64,000 nucleotides of DNA from VRUE01 sp963742535 (GCA_963742535.1 CAVUMC010000001.1:186001-250000), one strand, 5' to 3'; counted from the stretch's first letter, positions 1-8,257 are shown. Numbers and translations: made by a program. Notes: generated by a model from the sequence alone, not told the origin.

Positions 1-319
1 TCTGCAGTTGGCGGCCGAAGGCGTTGCGCTCGGTCTCGACGTCGATCAGGCCGAGGTGGGCTTCGTCGCAGACGATCATCCCGGCGCAGGTGCCGAAAAC
101 GGTGCCCCCGCGCTCGCGCAGGGCGCGAATTGGATCAGCCAGCGCCGCCGATTCGATCCCCATCGAGATCGTCGTGCTCTCGCCGCCGGGAATAACCAGA
201 CCGTCGAGGCCCTCGAGATCGGCGGGCAGCCGGATTTCCCGGACCTCAGCACCGAGCTCGCGCAACACTTCGCAGTGCGCTTGGAAGCCTCCCTGGATCG
301 CGAGCACGCCGAGGCGCAG
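1..319 (-). CDS. pdxT: Pyridoxal 5'-phosphate synthase glutaminase subunit PdxT (partial, 3' end outside window)
   Basis: Glutaminase partner of PdxS: it hydrolyses glutamine and channels ammonia to the synthase for de novo vitamin B6 synthesis in the cytoplasm. About 105 residues are visible before the left edge. They include the class-I amidotransferase motifs PGGESTT and GTCAGM (nucleophilic Cys); the His-Glu half of the triad lies outside the window. The gene follows the pdxS stop on the same strand, so the two are surely co-transcribed. The start is uncertain: no ATG is near, only a GTG at 307-305 or a rare CTG at 319-317. The latter gives the usual family N-terminus (LRLGVLAIQG). Confidence 0.93.
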   Translation of the reverse strand, partial: MRLGVLAIQGGFQAHCEVLRELGAEVREIRLPADLEGLDGLVIPGGESTTISMGIESAALADPIRALRERGGTVFGTCAGMIVCDEAHLGLIDVETERNAFGRQLQ

Positions 320-320
320 C

Positions 321-1208
321 TCAGGCTCCGCGGTCCTGCAAAAGTGCGTCGGCGGCGGCGAGGTCAGCAATCTCCAAACCCGGCATCGCCTCGCCGAGGC
401 CGATCGAGGCGGCCGCGACCCGCTCGGGATCGTTGAAGTGAGTGGTCGCCTCGACGATCGCCTTGGCGCGGCGCTCGGGATCGGCGCTCTTGAAGATTCC
501 GGAGCCGACGAAATTGCCTTCGGCGCCGAGCTGCATCATCAGCGCCGCATCGGCCGGAGTGGCGATGCCGCCAGCACAGAAGAGTGGCACGGGCAGGTGG
601 CCCCTGTCGGCCACCTCGTGGACGACTTCGAGCGGCGCCTGGTGCTCTTTGGCGGCAGCCGAGAGCTCCTCCGGGCCGAGCTGGGCCAGTCGCTTGATTC
701 CAGAAGTGATTTCGCGCATATGGCGGACGGCCTCGACCACGTTGCCGGTGCCGGCCTCGCCCTTGGAGCGGATCATCGCCGCGCCCTCGCCGATCCGCCG
801 CAGCGCCTCGCCGAGGTTGGTGGCGCCGCAAACGAAGGGCACCTCAAAGGCCAGCTTGTCGATGTGGTGGCGCTCGTCGGCCGGGGTCAGCACCTCGGAC
901 TCGTCGATGTAGTCGACTTCGAGCGACTGCAAAACCTGCGCCTCGGCGAAATGGCCGATCCGCGCCTTGGCCATGACCGGAATCGTCACCGCCTCCTGGA
1001 TGCCCTTGATCATCGCCGGGTCTGACATGCGGGCGACGCCGCCGTCCTTGCGGATGTCGGAGGGCACGCGCTCAAGCGCCATCACGGCGCAGGCACCTGC
1101 CTGCTCGGCGATCCGCGCTTGCTCAGCGTCGACCACGTCCATGATCACGCCGCCCTTGAGCATCTCGGCAAGGCCGGTCTTGACGCGGAAGGTTGCTCGC
1201 TCAGCCAT
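321..1208 (-). CDS. pdxS: Pyridoxal 5'-phosphate synthase lyase subunit PdxS
   Basis: Builds pyridoxal 5'-phosphate from ribose 5-phosphate, glyceraldehyde 3-phosphate and PdxT-supplied ammonia. It is a TIM-barrel enzyme that assembles into a dodecamer. At 295 residues it has the family length. Asp24 (in IMDVVD), Lys81 (PVMAKARIGH) and Lys149 (RSKGEAGTGN) are at the positions of the catalytic residues of characterised PdxS proteins, and the phosphate-site GGIATPADAA stretch is present. ATG start. It is the upstream gene of a pdxS-pdxT pair. The actinobacterial MocR-like PdxR regulator is not seen; the nearest upstream regulator is RpiR-type. Confidence 0.98.
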   Translation of the reverse strand: MAERATFRVKTGLAEMLKGGVIMDVVDAEQARIAEQAGACAVMALERVPSDIRKDGGVARMSDPAMIKGIQEAVTIPVMAKARIGHFAEAQVLQSLEVDYIDESEVLTPADERHHIDKLAFEVPFVCGATNLGEALRRIGEGAAMIRSKGEAGTGNVVEAVRHMREITSGIKRLAQLGPEELSAAAKEHQAPLEVVHEVADRGHLPVPLFCAGGIATPADAALMMQLGAEGNFVGSGIFKSADPERRAKAIVEATTHFNDPERVAAASIGLGEAMPGLEIADLAAADALLQDRGA

Positions 1209-1241
1209 GGCGGCGAATACTACGGGTCGCCTGCACTCGGA

Positions 1242-2096
1242 CTACTTCAGCTTGTAGGCGCGGATGCGGTCTTTGTGGGTGTCTTCGTCCCTCGCGTAGA
1301 GGCCGTGGGCCAGGGCCTGGACCAGAGCCATGAGGGCCGTGTTGGAGCGGGCGAAAGAAGGGCTATTAGACGAGTAGTAGAGGGTCAGCTCAGCGTGCTC
1401 TCCCACCTCGGACATCGAGGCGTCGGAGACCGCGAGGGTACGGGCGCCACGGTGGAGCGCCAGCTTCATCGCCCGCAGCAAGAGCGGGTGGGCGCGGCCG
1501 GAAGAGAGCACGATGACGAGCGTTTCCTCGTCGATTCGCCCCAGTCGCTGCAGTGACTCGCCGCCGGTGCTGGCAACGATCTCAGCGCGAATGTCGAGCA
1601 GGCTCAGCGTGTGCCTCAGATAACTGGCAAAGAAAGCCATCTGGTCGACGCCGACAATGACGACGCGCTGTGCTTCCGCCAGCGCCGCGACAGCGCCGTC
1701 GACCTGCTCACGGGTGAGCTTGCGGGCGGTTTCCTCGAGATTGGCGTAGTCGGCACCGAGCGAACCCTCCAGCTCGGAATGATCGAAGGAGAAGAGCGAA
1801 CCAGCGTTTGCCGCGCCGGCGGAGGCACCAACGGTGCGGTACTCCTCGATCGCCGCCTGCTGAAGCTCGGGATAGCCCTCGAAGCCGAGGGCCTGGGAGA
1901 AGCGCACCACCGTCGATGAGGAGGTGCTCGCTCTCCTGGCCAGCTCCTCGGCGGTGAGGAAGGCTGCCTCGTCGAGGTGATCGACGATGTAGCGGGCGAC
2001 GTCTTTCTGCGAGCGGGAGAACTCGTCGAAGCGCTCCTGGATGTACTCGGAAAGACTCTTTAGCTGTTGGGGGGTCTTGGTTGCGGTCTTGCTCAC
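1242..2096 (-). CDS. MurR/RpiR-family transcriptional regulator (HTH plus SIS domain)
   Basis: Predicted DNA-binding regulator that senses a phosphosugar. The N-terminal ~75 residues form an HTH_6 domain (SQKDVARYIVDH, then TAEELARRASTSSSTVVRFS). The C-terminal half is a SIS sugar-isomerase fold (VIVGVDQMAFFASYL, then TLVIVLSSGRAHPLL). I chose the GTG at 2096 (284 aa), which leaves a 62-bp divergent spacer to the next gene; an ATG at 2177 would overlap that divergent gene. Its ligand and targets cannot be read from the sequence. The adjacent pdxST operon is on the same strand, but RpiR control of B6 genes is not established. Confidence 0.85.
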   Translation of the reverse strand: MSKTATKTPQQLKSLSEYIQERFDEFSRSQKDVARYIVDHLDEAAFLTAEELARRASTSSSTVVRFSQALGFEGYPELQQAAIEEYRTVGASAGAANAGSLFSFDHSELEGSLGADYANLEETARKLTREQVDGAVAALAEAQRVVIVGVDQMAFFASYLRHTLSLLDIRAEIVASTGGESLQRLGRIDEETLVIVLSSGRAHPLLLRAMKLALHRGARTLAVSDASMSEVGEHAELTLYYSSNSPSFARSNTALMALVQALAHGLYARDEDTHKDRIRAYKLK

Positions 2097-2158
2097 GGCC
2101 GTCCAATTCGTCGGCCCCCCCACTTTCCCTTCTGCAATTTGGTTGGATTGAGCACGAG

Positions 2159-2542
2159 ATGACACTCGAACAGACACTTCAGCTTCAAAACCGCTTCATG
2201 ATCGGCTTCGACCTGGCGCTCGGCGGCGGCGCGCTTCTCGCTCCCGCGGCGACGATGAAGGTGCTCGGTCACGAGCACCCCTCGCCGGATGCCGAACATC
2301 TTTTCCGCCGCGCGGCACCAATCTGGCTCACCTTCGCCGCCGCCCACGCGATCGCCGCGCGCCGCGGCGATCAGCGCGACTGGTGGGCGCTGGCCTGGCT
2401 GCGAGGCACCGAGATTGCCACCGACGTAATTTGGGCCGAGTCCCCCGCTGTCAGCCGCCCAGGCGCCAAGCTCGGTCTTCGCTTCGCTGGAGTCGCCAAC
2501 GTGGCGATGGCCGCGGGGTTCGCCTGGCTCTCGAGGCGGTAG
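2159..2542 (+). CDS. Small hydrophobic protein of unknown function
   Basis: A 127-residue protein that I do not recognise. It begins with a short polar segment, then two or three moderately hydrophobic stretches (FDLALGGGALLAPAA; APIWLTFAAAHAIAA; FAGVANVAMAAGFAWL) separated by charged loops, consistent with a small membrane or membrane-associated protein. The ATG at 2159 is preferred over longer in-frame starts because those would overlap the divergent regulator gene. It is followed by two more plus-strand genes with gaps of 6 and 1 nt, suggesting one transcription unit. No catalytic motif is visible. Confidence 0.7.
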   Translation: MTLEQTLQLQNRFMIGFDLALGGGALLAPAATMKVLGHEHPSPDAEHLFRRAAPIWLTFAAAHAIAARRGDQRDWWALAWLRGTEIATDVIWAESPAVSRPGAKLGLRFAGVANVAMAAGFAWLSRR

Positions 2543-2548
2543 GCCAGC

Positions 2549-2881
2549 TTGGCCGACTTTGCCGGCCTTCCGGATAAGCGCTGGAGCCTGCGGGGCATCA
2601 CCGAAGAGGGCGACGAGGCCTGGTTGATCCGCGGCATTTCTCGCAAGCTCTACCGCTGCCCCGCCTGTCACGGGGATATCGAGATCGGCTCGGAGCACGT
2701 CGTCGTCCAGTACGTCTTTCGCCTCGGCGGCACCGAACACCATCACTGGCACCGCGGCTGCGCCGAAGAACTGCTGGTCGGCGAGCTCAGCGACCTGCGC
2801 AAGGTCCCCACATCCGAATCGGCCCAATCGAAGCTCGAGCGGCGCGGGCGCCATCCCTCCGGGCGACGGCGCCACCGCTGA
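2549..2881 (+). CDS. Small zinc-ribbon-like protein
   Basis: A 110-residue protein from a TTG start, directly after the preceding gene. The middle holds a likely single zinc site: Cys37-Pro-Ala-Cys40, then about 27 residues later His68-Arg-Gly-Cys71 within HHHWHRGCAEE. A short actinobacterial protein type with a CPGC...WHxxC layout is known to me, but its function is not. The tail is Arg-rich and probably unstructured, so it may contact nucleic acid (inference). Operon-like spacing places it with the flanking membrane proteins. Confidence 0.72.
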   Translation: MADFAGLPDKRWSLRGITEEGDEAWLIRGISRKLYRCPACHGDIEIGSEHVVVQYVFRLGGTEHHHWHRGCAEELLVGELSDLRKVPTSESAQSKLERRGRHPSGRRRHR

Positions 2882-2882
2882 G

Positions 2883-3629
2883 ATGACCCGCCGCGCCGAG
2901 CTCGCCTCGATCTACCTGCGGATCGGGCGCACCTACTGGCGCTGGGCGCCCTCGCTACTGCTGCTCGCGGTTGTCGTCTTCGTCCCGCTCGGCCTCGTCC
3001 ACGCGCTGACGCTGGAAGGCAACATCGGCTCCTTTGACTTCGACGGCGGCCTGAAGCTGCTCGCGCTTTTCGGCGCGGTGATGGTGCTGGCCGCCACCGG
3101 CCTGGTTGGCGAGGTCTTCTACACCGGGGCGGTCTCGATCCTGCTCACCCATCCCCATAACGGTAAATCGCCTTCTATGCGCGAAATCGCGGGGATGATC
3201 AAGTACGGCCCGCTGATCGCGATCGACCTGCTCTACGGCTTCGCGTTTGGACTCGGATTCTTCTTTTTCGTCATCCCCGGGATCCTCGTCTTCGTCTGGT
3301 TCGGCTTGACCGCGCCCGTGGTCGAGATCGAGCACCGGGGCATCCGCGCCGCCTTCCGGCGCAGTGTCGAGCTGGTGCGGCACAAGTTCTGGATCGTCGC
3401 CCTCGTGCTGATCCCGATCGAGATCGTCGGCGACGTGATGACCAACGTCGCTACCGACGCCACCCACGGTCTCTTCGGCAGCGAATTCATCTGCGAGTGG
3501 CTCGCTGACGTGCTGGCCAACATCGCCTTCACCCCGTTCTACGCCGTCGCCGCGGTGCTGCTCACCGTCGACCTGATCCGCGAGAAGGGTGGCGGCGCCG
3601 AGGTTCACTCGGCGCCGCCACCCTCGTAA
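2883..3629 (+). CDS. Polytopic membrane protein of unknown function
   Basis: A 248-residue integral membrane protein with about five or six hydrophobic segments, e.g. LLLLAVVVFVPLGLVHAL near 25-42, LALFGAVMVLAATGLVG near 60-76, a very aromatic FAFGLGFFFFVIPGILVFVW near 120-139, and VALVLIPIEIVGDVM near 172. The layout (long first loop, conserved-looking RAAFRRSVELVR loop between helices) resembles the YciC/DUF975-like and glycerophosphodiester-phosphodiesterase membrane-domain proteins of actinobacteria. I give no specific function. Its start lies 1 nt after the upstream stop. Its last codons are also a perfect hairpin (see 3588-3622). Confidence 0.75.
   Translation: MTRRAELASIYLRIGRTYWRWAPSLLLLAVVVFVPLGLVHALTLEGNIGSFDFDGGLKLLALFGAVMVLAATGLVGEVFYTGAVSILLTHPHNGKSPSMREIAGMIKYGPLIAIDLLYGFAFGLGFFFFVIPGILVFVWFGLTAPVVEIEHRGIRAAFRRSVELVRHKFWIVALVLIPIEIVGDVMTNVATDATHGLFGSEFICEWLADVLANIAFTPFYAVAAVLLTVDLIREKGGGAEVHSAPPPS
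3588..3622 (+). terminator. Perfect GC-rich stem-loop overlapping the 3' end of the CDS
   Basis: Two 14-nt arms (3588-3601 and 3609-3622) are exact reverse complements around a 7-nt loop, GGTTCAC. The hairpin ends 5 nt before the TAA stop of the membrane-protein gene, so it is translated (GGGAEVHSAPP). No T-run follows. It probably acts as a Rho-independent-like or mRNA 3'-end stabilising structure between convergent genes. Confidence 0.6.
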
Positions 3630-3656
3630 GCATCAACCGCTGGCCGGATCGCTGGC

Positions 3657-4943
3657 TCAGCCGATGCCGCTCCAAGTCACGCCGGCAAACGGACTCGCCA
3701 GACTGAGCCCCAGAGTAAATTCGAGTTTCGCCGTGCCGCCTCCGAATTTTGGAACATCCGTCGGAAACAGTTTGCCCGTTACCGAGGGATCGACGACCAG
3801 CGATCGGCTCGTCGCTTCCGATTCGCATGAGCCTTCACAGGAGGCGACAACCGTGCCCGTCACCACCTGTTCGCCTTCGAATGGACATTCCGGCGGAATG
3901 GTGAACGTGACCAAGCCTTTTGCACCTTCCGCGGCTTCGAATAAGACATAGCTTTTCCCGCCGCCTAAGACCAATTTACCTTTGACTTTTGCGGTGGGCG
4001 AGGCTTTGGGGGCGCAGGCTGGATTTTTTTCGCCCGTGTAGAAGACGGAACAGGTTCCGAATAAAACGGTGCCTGTCATCAGCCCACCCGTCTTGATTAC
4101 AAATGAATCCAGAGTCGCGGAAGTGCACTGAAGTTTGAACAGCGTCGAGATTTCCGCGCTGAGGAGAACTTTGCTGGCCGAGCCGGAGAGTCCAGTTTCT
4201 TTCAATTCCCAGTTGGTCAGGGTCGGCCCCCCGATCGCCCATTCCTGGAGCAGTTCTTCTTTCGATGGCGGGCCCGCGATTCCAGTCCAAGCCGTTTCCG
4301 GCACGGCACCCAGGGTTAAGATAAGGCTGCCTTTCAGCGTTGCGGGGTGTCCGCCGAATTCAATCGCCGCGCCGATTAATTCCGCGACCGTCGAATTGAA
4401 GGTTATGGTGCGTTTGATCTGCTCAGGGGTTTTTGTTTCTGCTGCCAGCGTTCCGGTGACCTGGTTGCTCAGCGGAAGCGGGCATTCGGTGCCTTCTTTG
4501 AATTTGACGGTCAGCAGCGGAGAGCCTTCTTTTTCTGCTTCGAATTTCTGATATGTCCTCGTTTTGTGCAGAGCCAGAGACCCTTTTAGGTTTGCTTCCA
4601 GGGGTTCGATCAATTTGCAGGTTTCTGAAATGAATGGCGGTCCTTTCAGCGTGCACCCTGAGAGGGACCAAGTTCCCGTGCTCGTTCCCCCGGGAAAAAG
4701 CAGCTCGTTTTTCGTCGAAGCCGATGTGCACGTCACTTCGACTTCGTACCAGGGGATCGAGAGCGTGAGCGATTCGCCGACCGAAATCAGCGCCGACGTT
4801 TTCGATTCGCCGCGTTCGGTCAGTGTTTTGGGACCTATCCTCCATTCGGAGGCATCGGCAGTGCTGACGCCGTAGGTCACCAGCATGAGGCACGCACAGA
4901 TACATACGCCGATCAATCTGAGCGCGTTGTGAGTTACGGTCAT
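3657..4943 (-). CDS. Secreted Cys-containing beta-rich protein with internal duplication
   Basis: A 428-residue exported protein of unknown function. Residues 1-32 are a signal peptide (hydrophobic LIGVCICACLMLVTYGV, cleavage near TADA-SEW). The mature part is Thr/Ser/Gly-rich with regularly spaced Cys and looks like two related halves. Each opens with a Glu-Trp-x-Ile-Gly motif (EWRIGPKTL near 33, EWAIGGPTL near 235), has CTSAS/CTSAT, a Gly-Cys pair, then ECPLPLSNQVTGT or ECPFEGEQVVTGT, and ends with FGG. An AGGAGA ribosome site precedes the ATG. The coding sequence is visibly less GC-rich than its neighbours. Proteins of this style are frequent in Solirubrobacterales; compare 50684-51310. 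Confidence 0.75.
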   Translation of the reverse strand: MTVTHNALRLIGVCICACLMLVTYGVSTADASEWRIGPKTLTERGESKTSALISVGESLTLSIPWYEVEVTCTSASTKNELLFPGGTSTGTWSLSGCTLKGPPFISETCKLIEPLEANLKGSLALHKTRTYQKFEAEKEGSPLLTVKFKEGTECPLPLSNQVTGTLAAETKTPEQIKRTITFNSTVAELIGAAIEFGGHPATLKGSLILTLGAVPETAWTGIAGPPSKEELLQEWAIGGPTLTNWELKETGLSGSASKVLLSAEISTLFKLQCTSATLDSFVIKTGGLMTGTVLFGTCSVFYTGEKNPACAPKASPTAKVKGKLVLGGGKSYVLFEAAEGAKGLVTFTIPPECPFEGEQVVTGTVVASCEGSCESEATSRSLVVDPSVTGKLFPTDVPKFGGGTAKLEFTLGLSLASPFAGVTWSGIG

Positions 4944-5034
4944 TGCAACGTTCTCCTATGAATCAGCAGAGCGTTATTGCTCGACTCAACTCAGTATCGC
5001 GCAGCTCCTCGCCATCAACGGGTCACTGGACACA

Positions 5035-5496
5035 TCACTCACCCATCGCCTTGATCACCAGTCGCTTTGGGCGGCCGCCGTCGAACTCGCAGTAGAAGAC
5101 CTGCTGCCAGGGACCGAGGTCGAGCCGGCCGGCGGTGACGGGGACGACCACCTGGTGGTGCATCAGCAGGTTCTTCAGGTGGGCGTCGCCGTTGTCCTCG
5201 CCGCCGCGATGGTGGCGGTAGTCGCCATCGTCGGGTGATAGCTCAGCGGCGACCTCGTTGGCGGCCGGCTTCCAGCTCGGCGGCGCCACCTTGTCGAGCC
5301 ATTCGAGCGTGTCCTCGTGCAGGCCGGGCTCGTCGTCGTTGACCCAGACCCCGGCGGTGATGTGCATCGCGGAGACCAGCACCATCCCCTCCTCGATGCC
5401 CGCCTCGTCGACCGCGGCCTGCACCGCCTCGGTGATCCGAATCAGTTCACGCCGACGCTCGGTGTTGAAGGTCGTGTAGGCGGTGTGGGTCTTCAT
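5035..5496 (-). CDS. YjbQ-family protein (UPF0047, secondary thiamine-phosphate synthase-like)
   Basis: A 153-residue protein of the YjbQ/UPF0047 family, for which weak thiamine-phosphate synthase activity has been reported; the true cellular role is unsettled. Family hallmarks are present: SAMHITAGVWVNDDEPGL, HRGGEDNGDAHLKNLLMHH (putative metal-binding His/Asp/Glu), and the C-terminal GPWQQVFYCEFDGGRPKR. ATG start. It lies 15 nt downstream of the protein-kinase gene on the same strand and may be co-transcribed with it, although no functional link is known. Confidence 0.9.
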   Translation of the reverse strand: MKTHTAYTTFNTERRRELIRITEAVQAAVDEAGIEEGMVLVSAMHITAGVWVNDDEPGLHEDTLEWLDKVAPPSWKPAANEVAAELSPDDGDYRHHRGGEDNGDAHLKNLLMHHQVVVPVTAGRLDLGPWQQVFYCEFDGGRPKRLVIKAMGE

Positions 5497-5511
5497 CTCG
5501 TTCTTCCTCTC

Positions 5512-7080
5512 TCAGCCGGGTTTGGCGCTGCACTGTTTGAGGCCGACTTCGCGGGCGAGGTCGTAGCGCTGGCCCGCCTCGGCGTCGCGGCGGTCGCGAG
5601 CAGCCGCATAGGCGCTTGCGTCTTCGTTTTCTGCCGCTTCCACCGCCTGGATGTCGTAGCGCATGACCCGCTCCTGAGCCTGCACGTACTTGGCGAAGGC
5701 GGGTTCGACTGCGGGTGGCGCCTTCGGCTCGAGCTGGCGGAAGCGTTCCACCCCGCGGCGGGAAATTCCCGAGAGCGTCGTCGCGTATTCGACGTTGGGC
5801 ACTTCTTCGAGTTCGGGAGAGCGAACGTTGGTGAAAGTGCTCTGGCTCGTTTCACAGATTGCGTCAGCCTCGGCGATCAACTTGGATCTACTCAAGGGCT
5901 TTGGCTTGGGCTTTGCCGGCTTGTCTTTTTTCTGCGACGCGGTGGTCGGAGTGGAGCCTGTCTCTGTCGTGGCATTCGAACCGCCTCCCCCACCGCCGCT
6001 GACCAAGATGACGACGATTACCACCGCGGCGATCAGTGCGGCGCCGGCGGCAATAGCCCAGCGACGGGAACCGCCCGATGCGTTCTCGGGCGGAGCAACA
6101 GCGGTCTCGTCGGTGAGACGACGGGTGGACTCGGTCGGCGCCGCGGACTCGCGCGTTGCCGCTGGGCGTGGCGCGACGGTCTCCGCCGTGCGGGTCGCGG
6201 CGGCACCGGTCGCGACGGTGTGCTCGGGCACGGTTGTGTGCTCACCACGCTGGGCGGCCTGCGCGGCTCGTCCGAGGTCGCCGGCCGAGGGATAGCGATC
6301 CTCGGGCTGCTTCGACATCGCCCGGACGACGACGTCGTCGAGCGCCATCGAAATCTCCGGCACGTAGAGCGAAGGCACCGGCGGCGGATCGTGGAGATGG
6401 GCGTAGAGGCGCGCCGCCTCGCCCTCCTTGGGGAAAGGCACCTCGCCGGTGAGCAGCTTGAAGAGCAAGCAGCCGAGCGCGTAGACGTCAACGCGGGCGT
6501 CGATCAAACCGCCGGAGATCTGCTCGGGCGCAACGTAATCAAGGGTGCCGACGAAGCGACCGGTCTGGGTCAGGCCCGACTCGGTGGCGACGTTGCGGGC
6601 AACGCCGAAATCGGTGATGTAGGCGTGCTCCGCCCCCGCCTCGCCGGCAAGCAGCACGTTGGCGGGCTTGACGTCGCGGTGGATCAGGCCGGCGGCGTGG
6701 ATCGCGTCGAGCCCACTGCCGATCTGGGCGATCAGCTCTACCGCAGCGGCGGGCTCGAGCCTCCCGTCACGGGCCAGCCGTCGCGCCAGGTCGGCGCCAG
6801 CGACGAAACGCATCGCGATGAACGGCACCCCGCCCTCTTCGCCGGCGGCGTAGATCGGCACCACGTTGGGATGCTCGATCGAGGCGGCGATCTTCGACTC
6901 CTCGGCGAAGCGACGGGTGAAGACCTCGTCGGCTGCCGCCTCCGGGGCGATCAGCTTCAGCGCCACGCGGCGCTCAAGACCGGGCTCGATCGCCAGGTAG
7001 AGCACCCCCATGCCACCGCGGCCGAGGCGGCGCTCTATGCGATAGCCGGCAAACTCATCGCCCTCTGCGAGCTCGATCAT
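5512..7080 (-). CDS. Transmembrane Ser/Thr protein kinase (PknB-like) with extracellular C-terminal domain
   Basis: A 522-residue receptor-type kinase. The kinase domain spans about residues 10-270: glycine loop GRGGMG (20-25), ATP-anchoring Lys42 (VALKLI), catalytic loop HRDVKPAN, DFG metal site (ITDFGVARN), and P+1 loop GTLDYVAPEQI. A Pro/Thr/Ala-rich juxtamembrane linker follows, then one transmembrane helix (WAIAAGAALIAAVVIVVIL). The extracellular part of about 150 residues starts with a low-complexity Gly/Thr/Lys region and ends in a helical domain with two Cys (ADAICETS near its start, LKQCSAKPG at the end). It has no PASTA repeats, so it probably does not sense muropeptides like PknB. 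The domain resembles the secreted protein at 52160-52654. Confidence 0.93.
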   Translation of the reverse strand: MIELAEGDEFAGYRIERRLGRGGMGVLYLAIEPGLERRVALKLIAPEAAADEVFTRRFAEESKIAASIEHPNVVPIYAAGEEGGVPFIAMRFVAGADLARRLARDGRLEPAAAVELIAQIGSGLDAIHAAGLIHRDVKPANVLLAGEAGAEHAYITDFGVARNVATESGLTQTGRFVGTLDYVAPEQISGGLIDARVDVYALGCLLFKLLTGEVPFPKEGEAARLYAHLHDPPPVPSLYVPEISMALDDVVVRAMSKQPEDRYPSAGDLGRAAQAAQRGEHTTVPEHTVATGAAATRTAETVAPRPAATRESAAPTESTRRLTDETAVAPPENASGGSRRWAIAAGAALIAAVVIVVILVSGGGGGGSNATTETGSTPTTASQKKDKPAKPKPKPLSRSKLIAEADAICETSQSTFTNVRSPELEEVPNVEYATTLSGISRRGVERFRQLEPKAPPAVEPAFAKYVQAQERVMRYDIQAVEAAENEDASAYAAARDRRDAEAGQRYDLAREVGLKQCSAKPG

Positions 7081-7143
7081 CGGCCGGGACCATAGCTCCG
7101 GTTAACCCAGGCGCAACCCTGGTCGACCTAAACTTGATTTGAC

Positions 7144-7917
7144 ATGCGTCGCCTCGCAATCGTCGCCGTTTTTCTCATCTGCCTGCCGCTGGGGGTGGCC
7201 TCGGCGCGTCAATTCGTGCAGAAGGGGAATCTGCGAGTCGCCTTCGAAGCGCGCCTGCTGCCCCACGCCCTGCCACGCGAACGCGCGGCGCCGGTCAAAG
7301 TGCAGCTCTCCGGCGCGATTCGCACCACCGACGGCAGCACCCCTCCACCGCTGCGCGAAATCTCGATCGCGATGAACCGAGCAGGGGTCGTCTCGGTGGC
7401 GGGATTGCCGAGCTGCAGACCCTCGGACCTGCAGCAGACCAGCAGCGAAGCCGCCCTTGCTCTTTGCCGCCGTGCGCTCGTCGGCAGCGGTCACTTCGCC
7501 GCCAACGTCAACTTTCCCGGCACGCCGATCTTCCCCGCGCGAGGCAAGGTGCTCGTCTTCAACAGCAGCACCAAGAAAGGGCCAGGGCTATTGCTGCACC
7601 TCTACGGCTCCAGTCCGGTGCGGGCTGCTTTCGTCCTCCCCTTCAAAATCACGCGAGAGCGACAGGGCAAGTTCGGGACCGTCTTCTCGACTCGAATTCC
7701 CGAACTTGCCGCCAACCAGGGCTACGTCACCGATATCGAACTGGAAATCGGCCGCCAATACTCATATCGGGGTCATAAACGCAGCTTCATCAGCGCCAGC
7801 TGCGCGGCGCCGGCAGGGTTCTTCGTGGTGCCTTTCGAACTCGCCAAGGCGACCTTCTCCTTCGCCAGCGGTCAACGTCTGGTCACCCACCTGCCGGGCG
7901 ACTGCAAGGTTCGCTAG
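7144..7917 (+). CDS. Secreted protein of unknown function
   Basis: A 257-residue exported protein. It has a signal peptide (MRRLAIVAVFLICLPLGVASA, cleavage near SARQF) and a mature region rich in beta-type sequence with three or four Cys, including the pairs SCRPS/LCRRA and SCAAP/GDCKV. I recognise no catalytic motif. No Shine-Dalgarno sequence precedes the ATG; a TAAACT hexamer 9 nt upstream could be a -10 box for a leaderless transcript (inference). It is divergent from the kinase gene, with a 63-bp spacer. Confidence 0.75.
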   Translation: MRRLAIVAVFLICLPLGVASARQFVQKGNLRVAFEARLLPHALPRERAAPVKVQLSGAIRTTDGSTPPPLREISIAMNRAGVVSVAGLPSCRPSDLQQTSSEAALALCRRALVGSGHFAANVNFPGTPIFPARGKVLVFNSSTKKGPGLLLHLYGSSPVRAAFVLPFKITRERQGKFGTVFSTRIPELAANQGYVTDIELEIGRQYSYRGHKRSFISASCAAPAGFFVVPFELAKATFSFASGQRLVTHLPGDCKVR

Positions 7918-7934
7918 CTCCCGCCGTCACTCCC

Positions 7935-7954
7935 CCTCGGGTCAAAGCCCGAGG
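7935..7954. terminator. Stem-loop between convergent genes
   Basis: CCTCGGG (7935-7941) and CCCGAGG (7948-7954) form a perfect 7-bp stem around TCAAAG, at the junction of two convergent genes and overlapping the minus-strand stop codon. Plausible bidirectional terminator, without a T-run. Confidence 0.5.
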
Positions 7955-8235
7955 CCGCTGACCCCGCCCTCATCCCAACCCAGGTGGTGAGCCAGCTCGT
8001 GGCGCAGGGTGCGCTCGACCTCCGCCGCGAGCAGGACAGGATCGTGGCCAAAGTCCCGTTCCAGCGTGTCCCGGTAGATCACGATCCGGTCCTCGAAAGT
8101 CTCGCGGGCGACACCGTCGCCGTAGTACTGGCCGTACGCGCGGGCTTCGGTGCCGAGGTCGGAAACGACGACCGCGACCCCCTCCAGGACACGCTGGAAT
8201 TCCTCAGGCAGGGCGTCGATCGCATCGGCGACCAA
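7942..8235 (-). CDS. Small zincin-like metallopeptidase (DUF1025/Zincin_1 family)
   Basis: A protein of about 97 residues with a C-terminal HELAHHLGWDE zinc-binding helix (HExxH plus a downstream acidic residue), the signature of the short actinobacterial metallopeptidase-like family. The central YRDTLERDFG segment is typical of that family. The only usable start in the frame is a TTG at 8235; homologues often begin a few residues earlier (frame-equivalent DDSFEALVADAID), so the N-terminus is uncertain. It lies 22 nt after the lipoprotein gene stop. Substrate unknown. Confidence 0.85.
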   Translation of the reverse strand: MVADAIDALPEEFQRVLEGVAVVVSDLGTEARAYGQYYGDGVARETFEDRIVIYRDTLERDFGHDPVLLAAEVERTLRHELAHHLGWDEGGVSGLGL

Positions 8236-8257
8236 CGCCTCGAAGCTGTCGTCCCGG

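Noticed and set aside
3588..3622. CRISPR or tandem-repeat structures
   Set aside because: Only isolated inverted repeats were found; no regularly spaced direct repeats or cas genes in the window.
5512..7080. PknB-type muropeptide-sensing kinase
   Set aside because: The extracellular part has no PASTA repeats.
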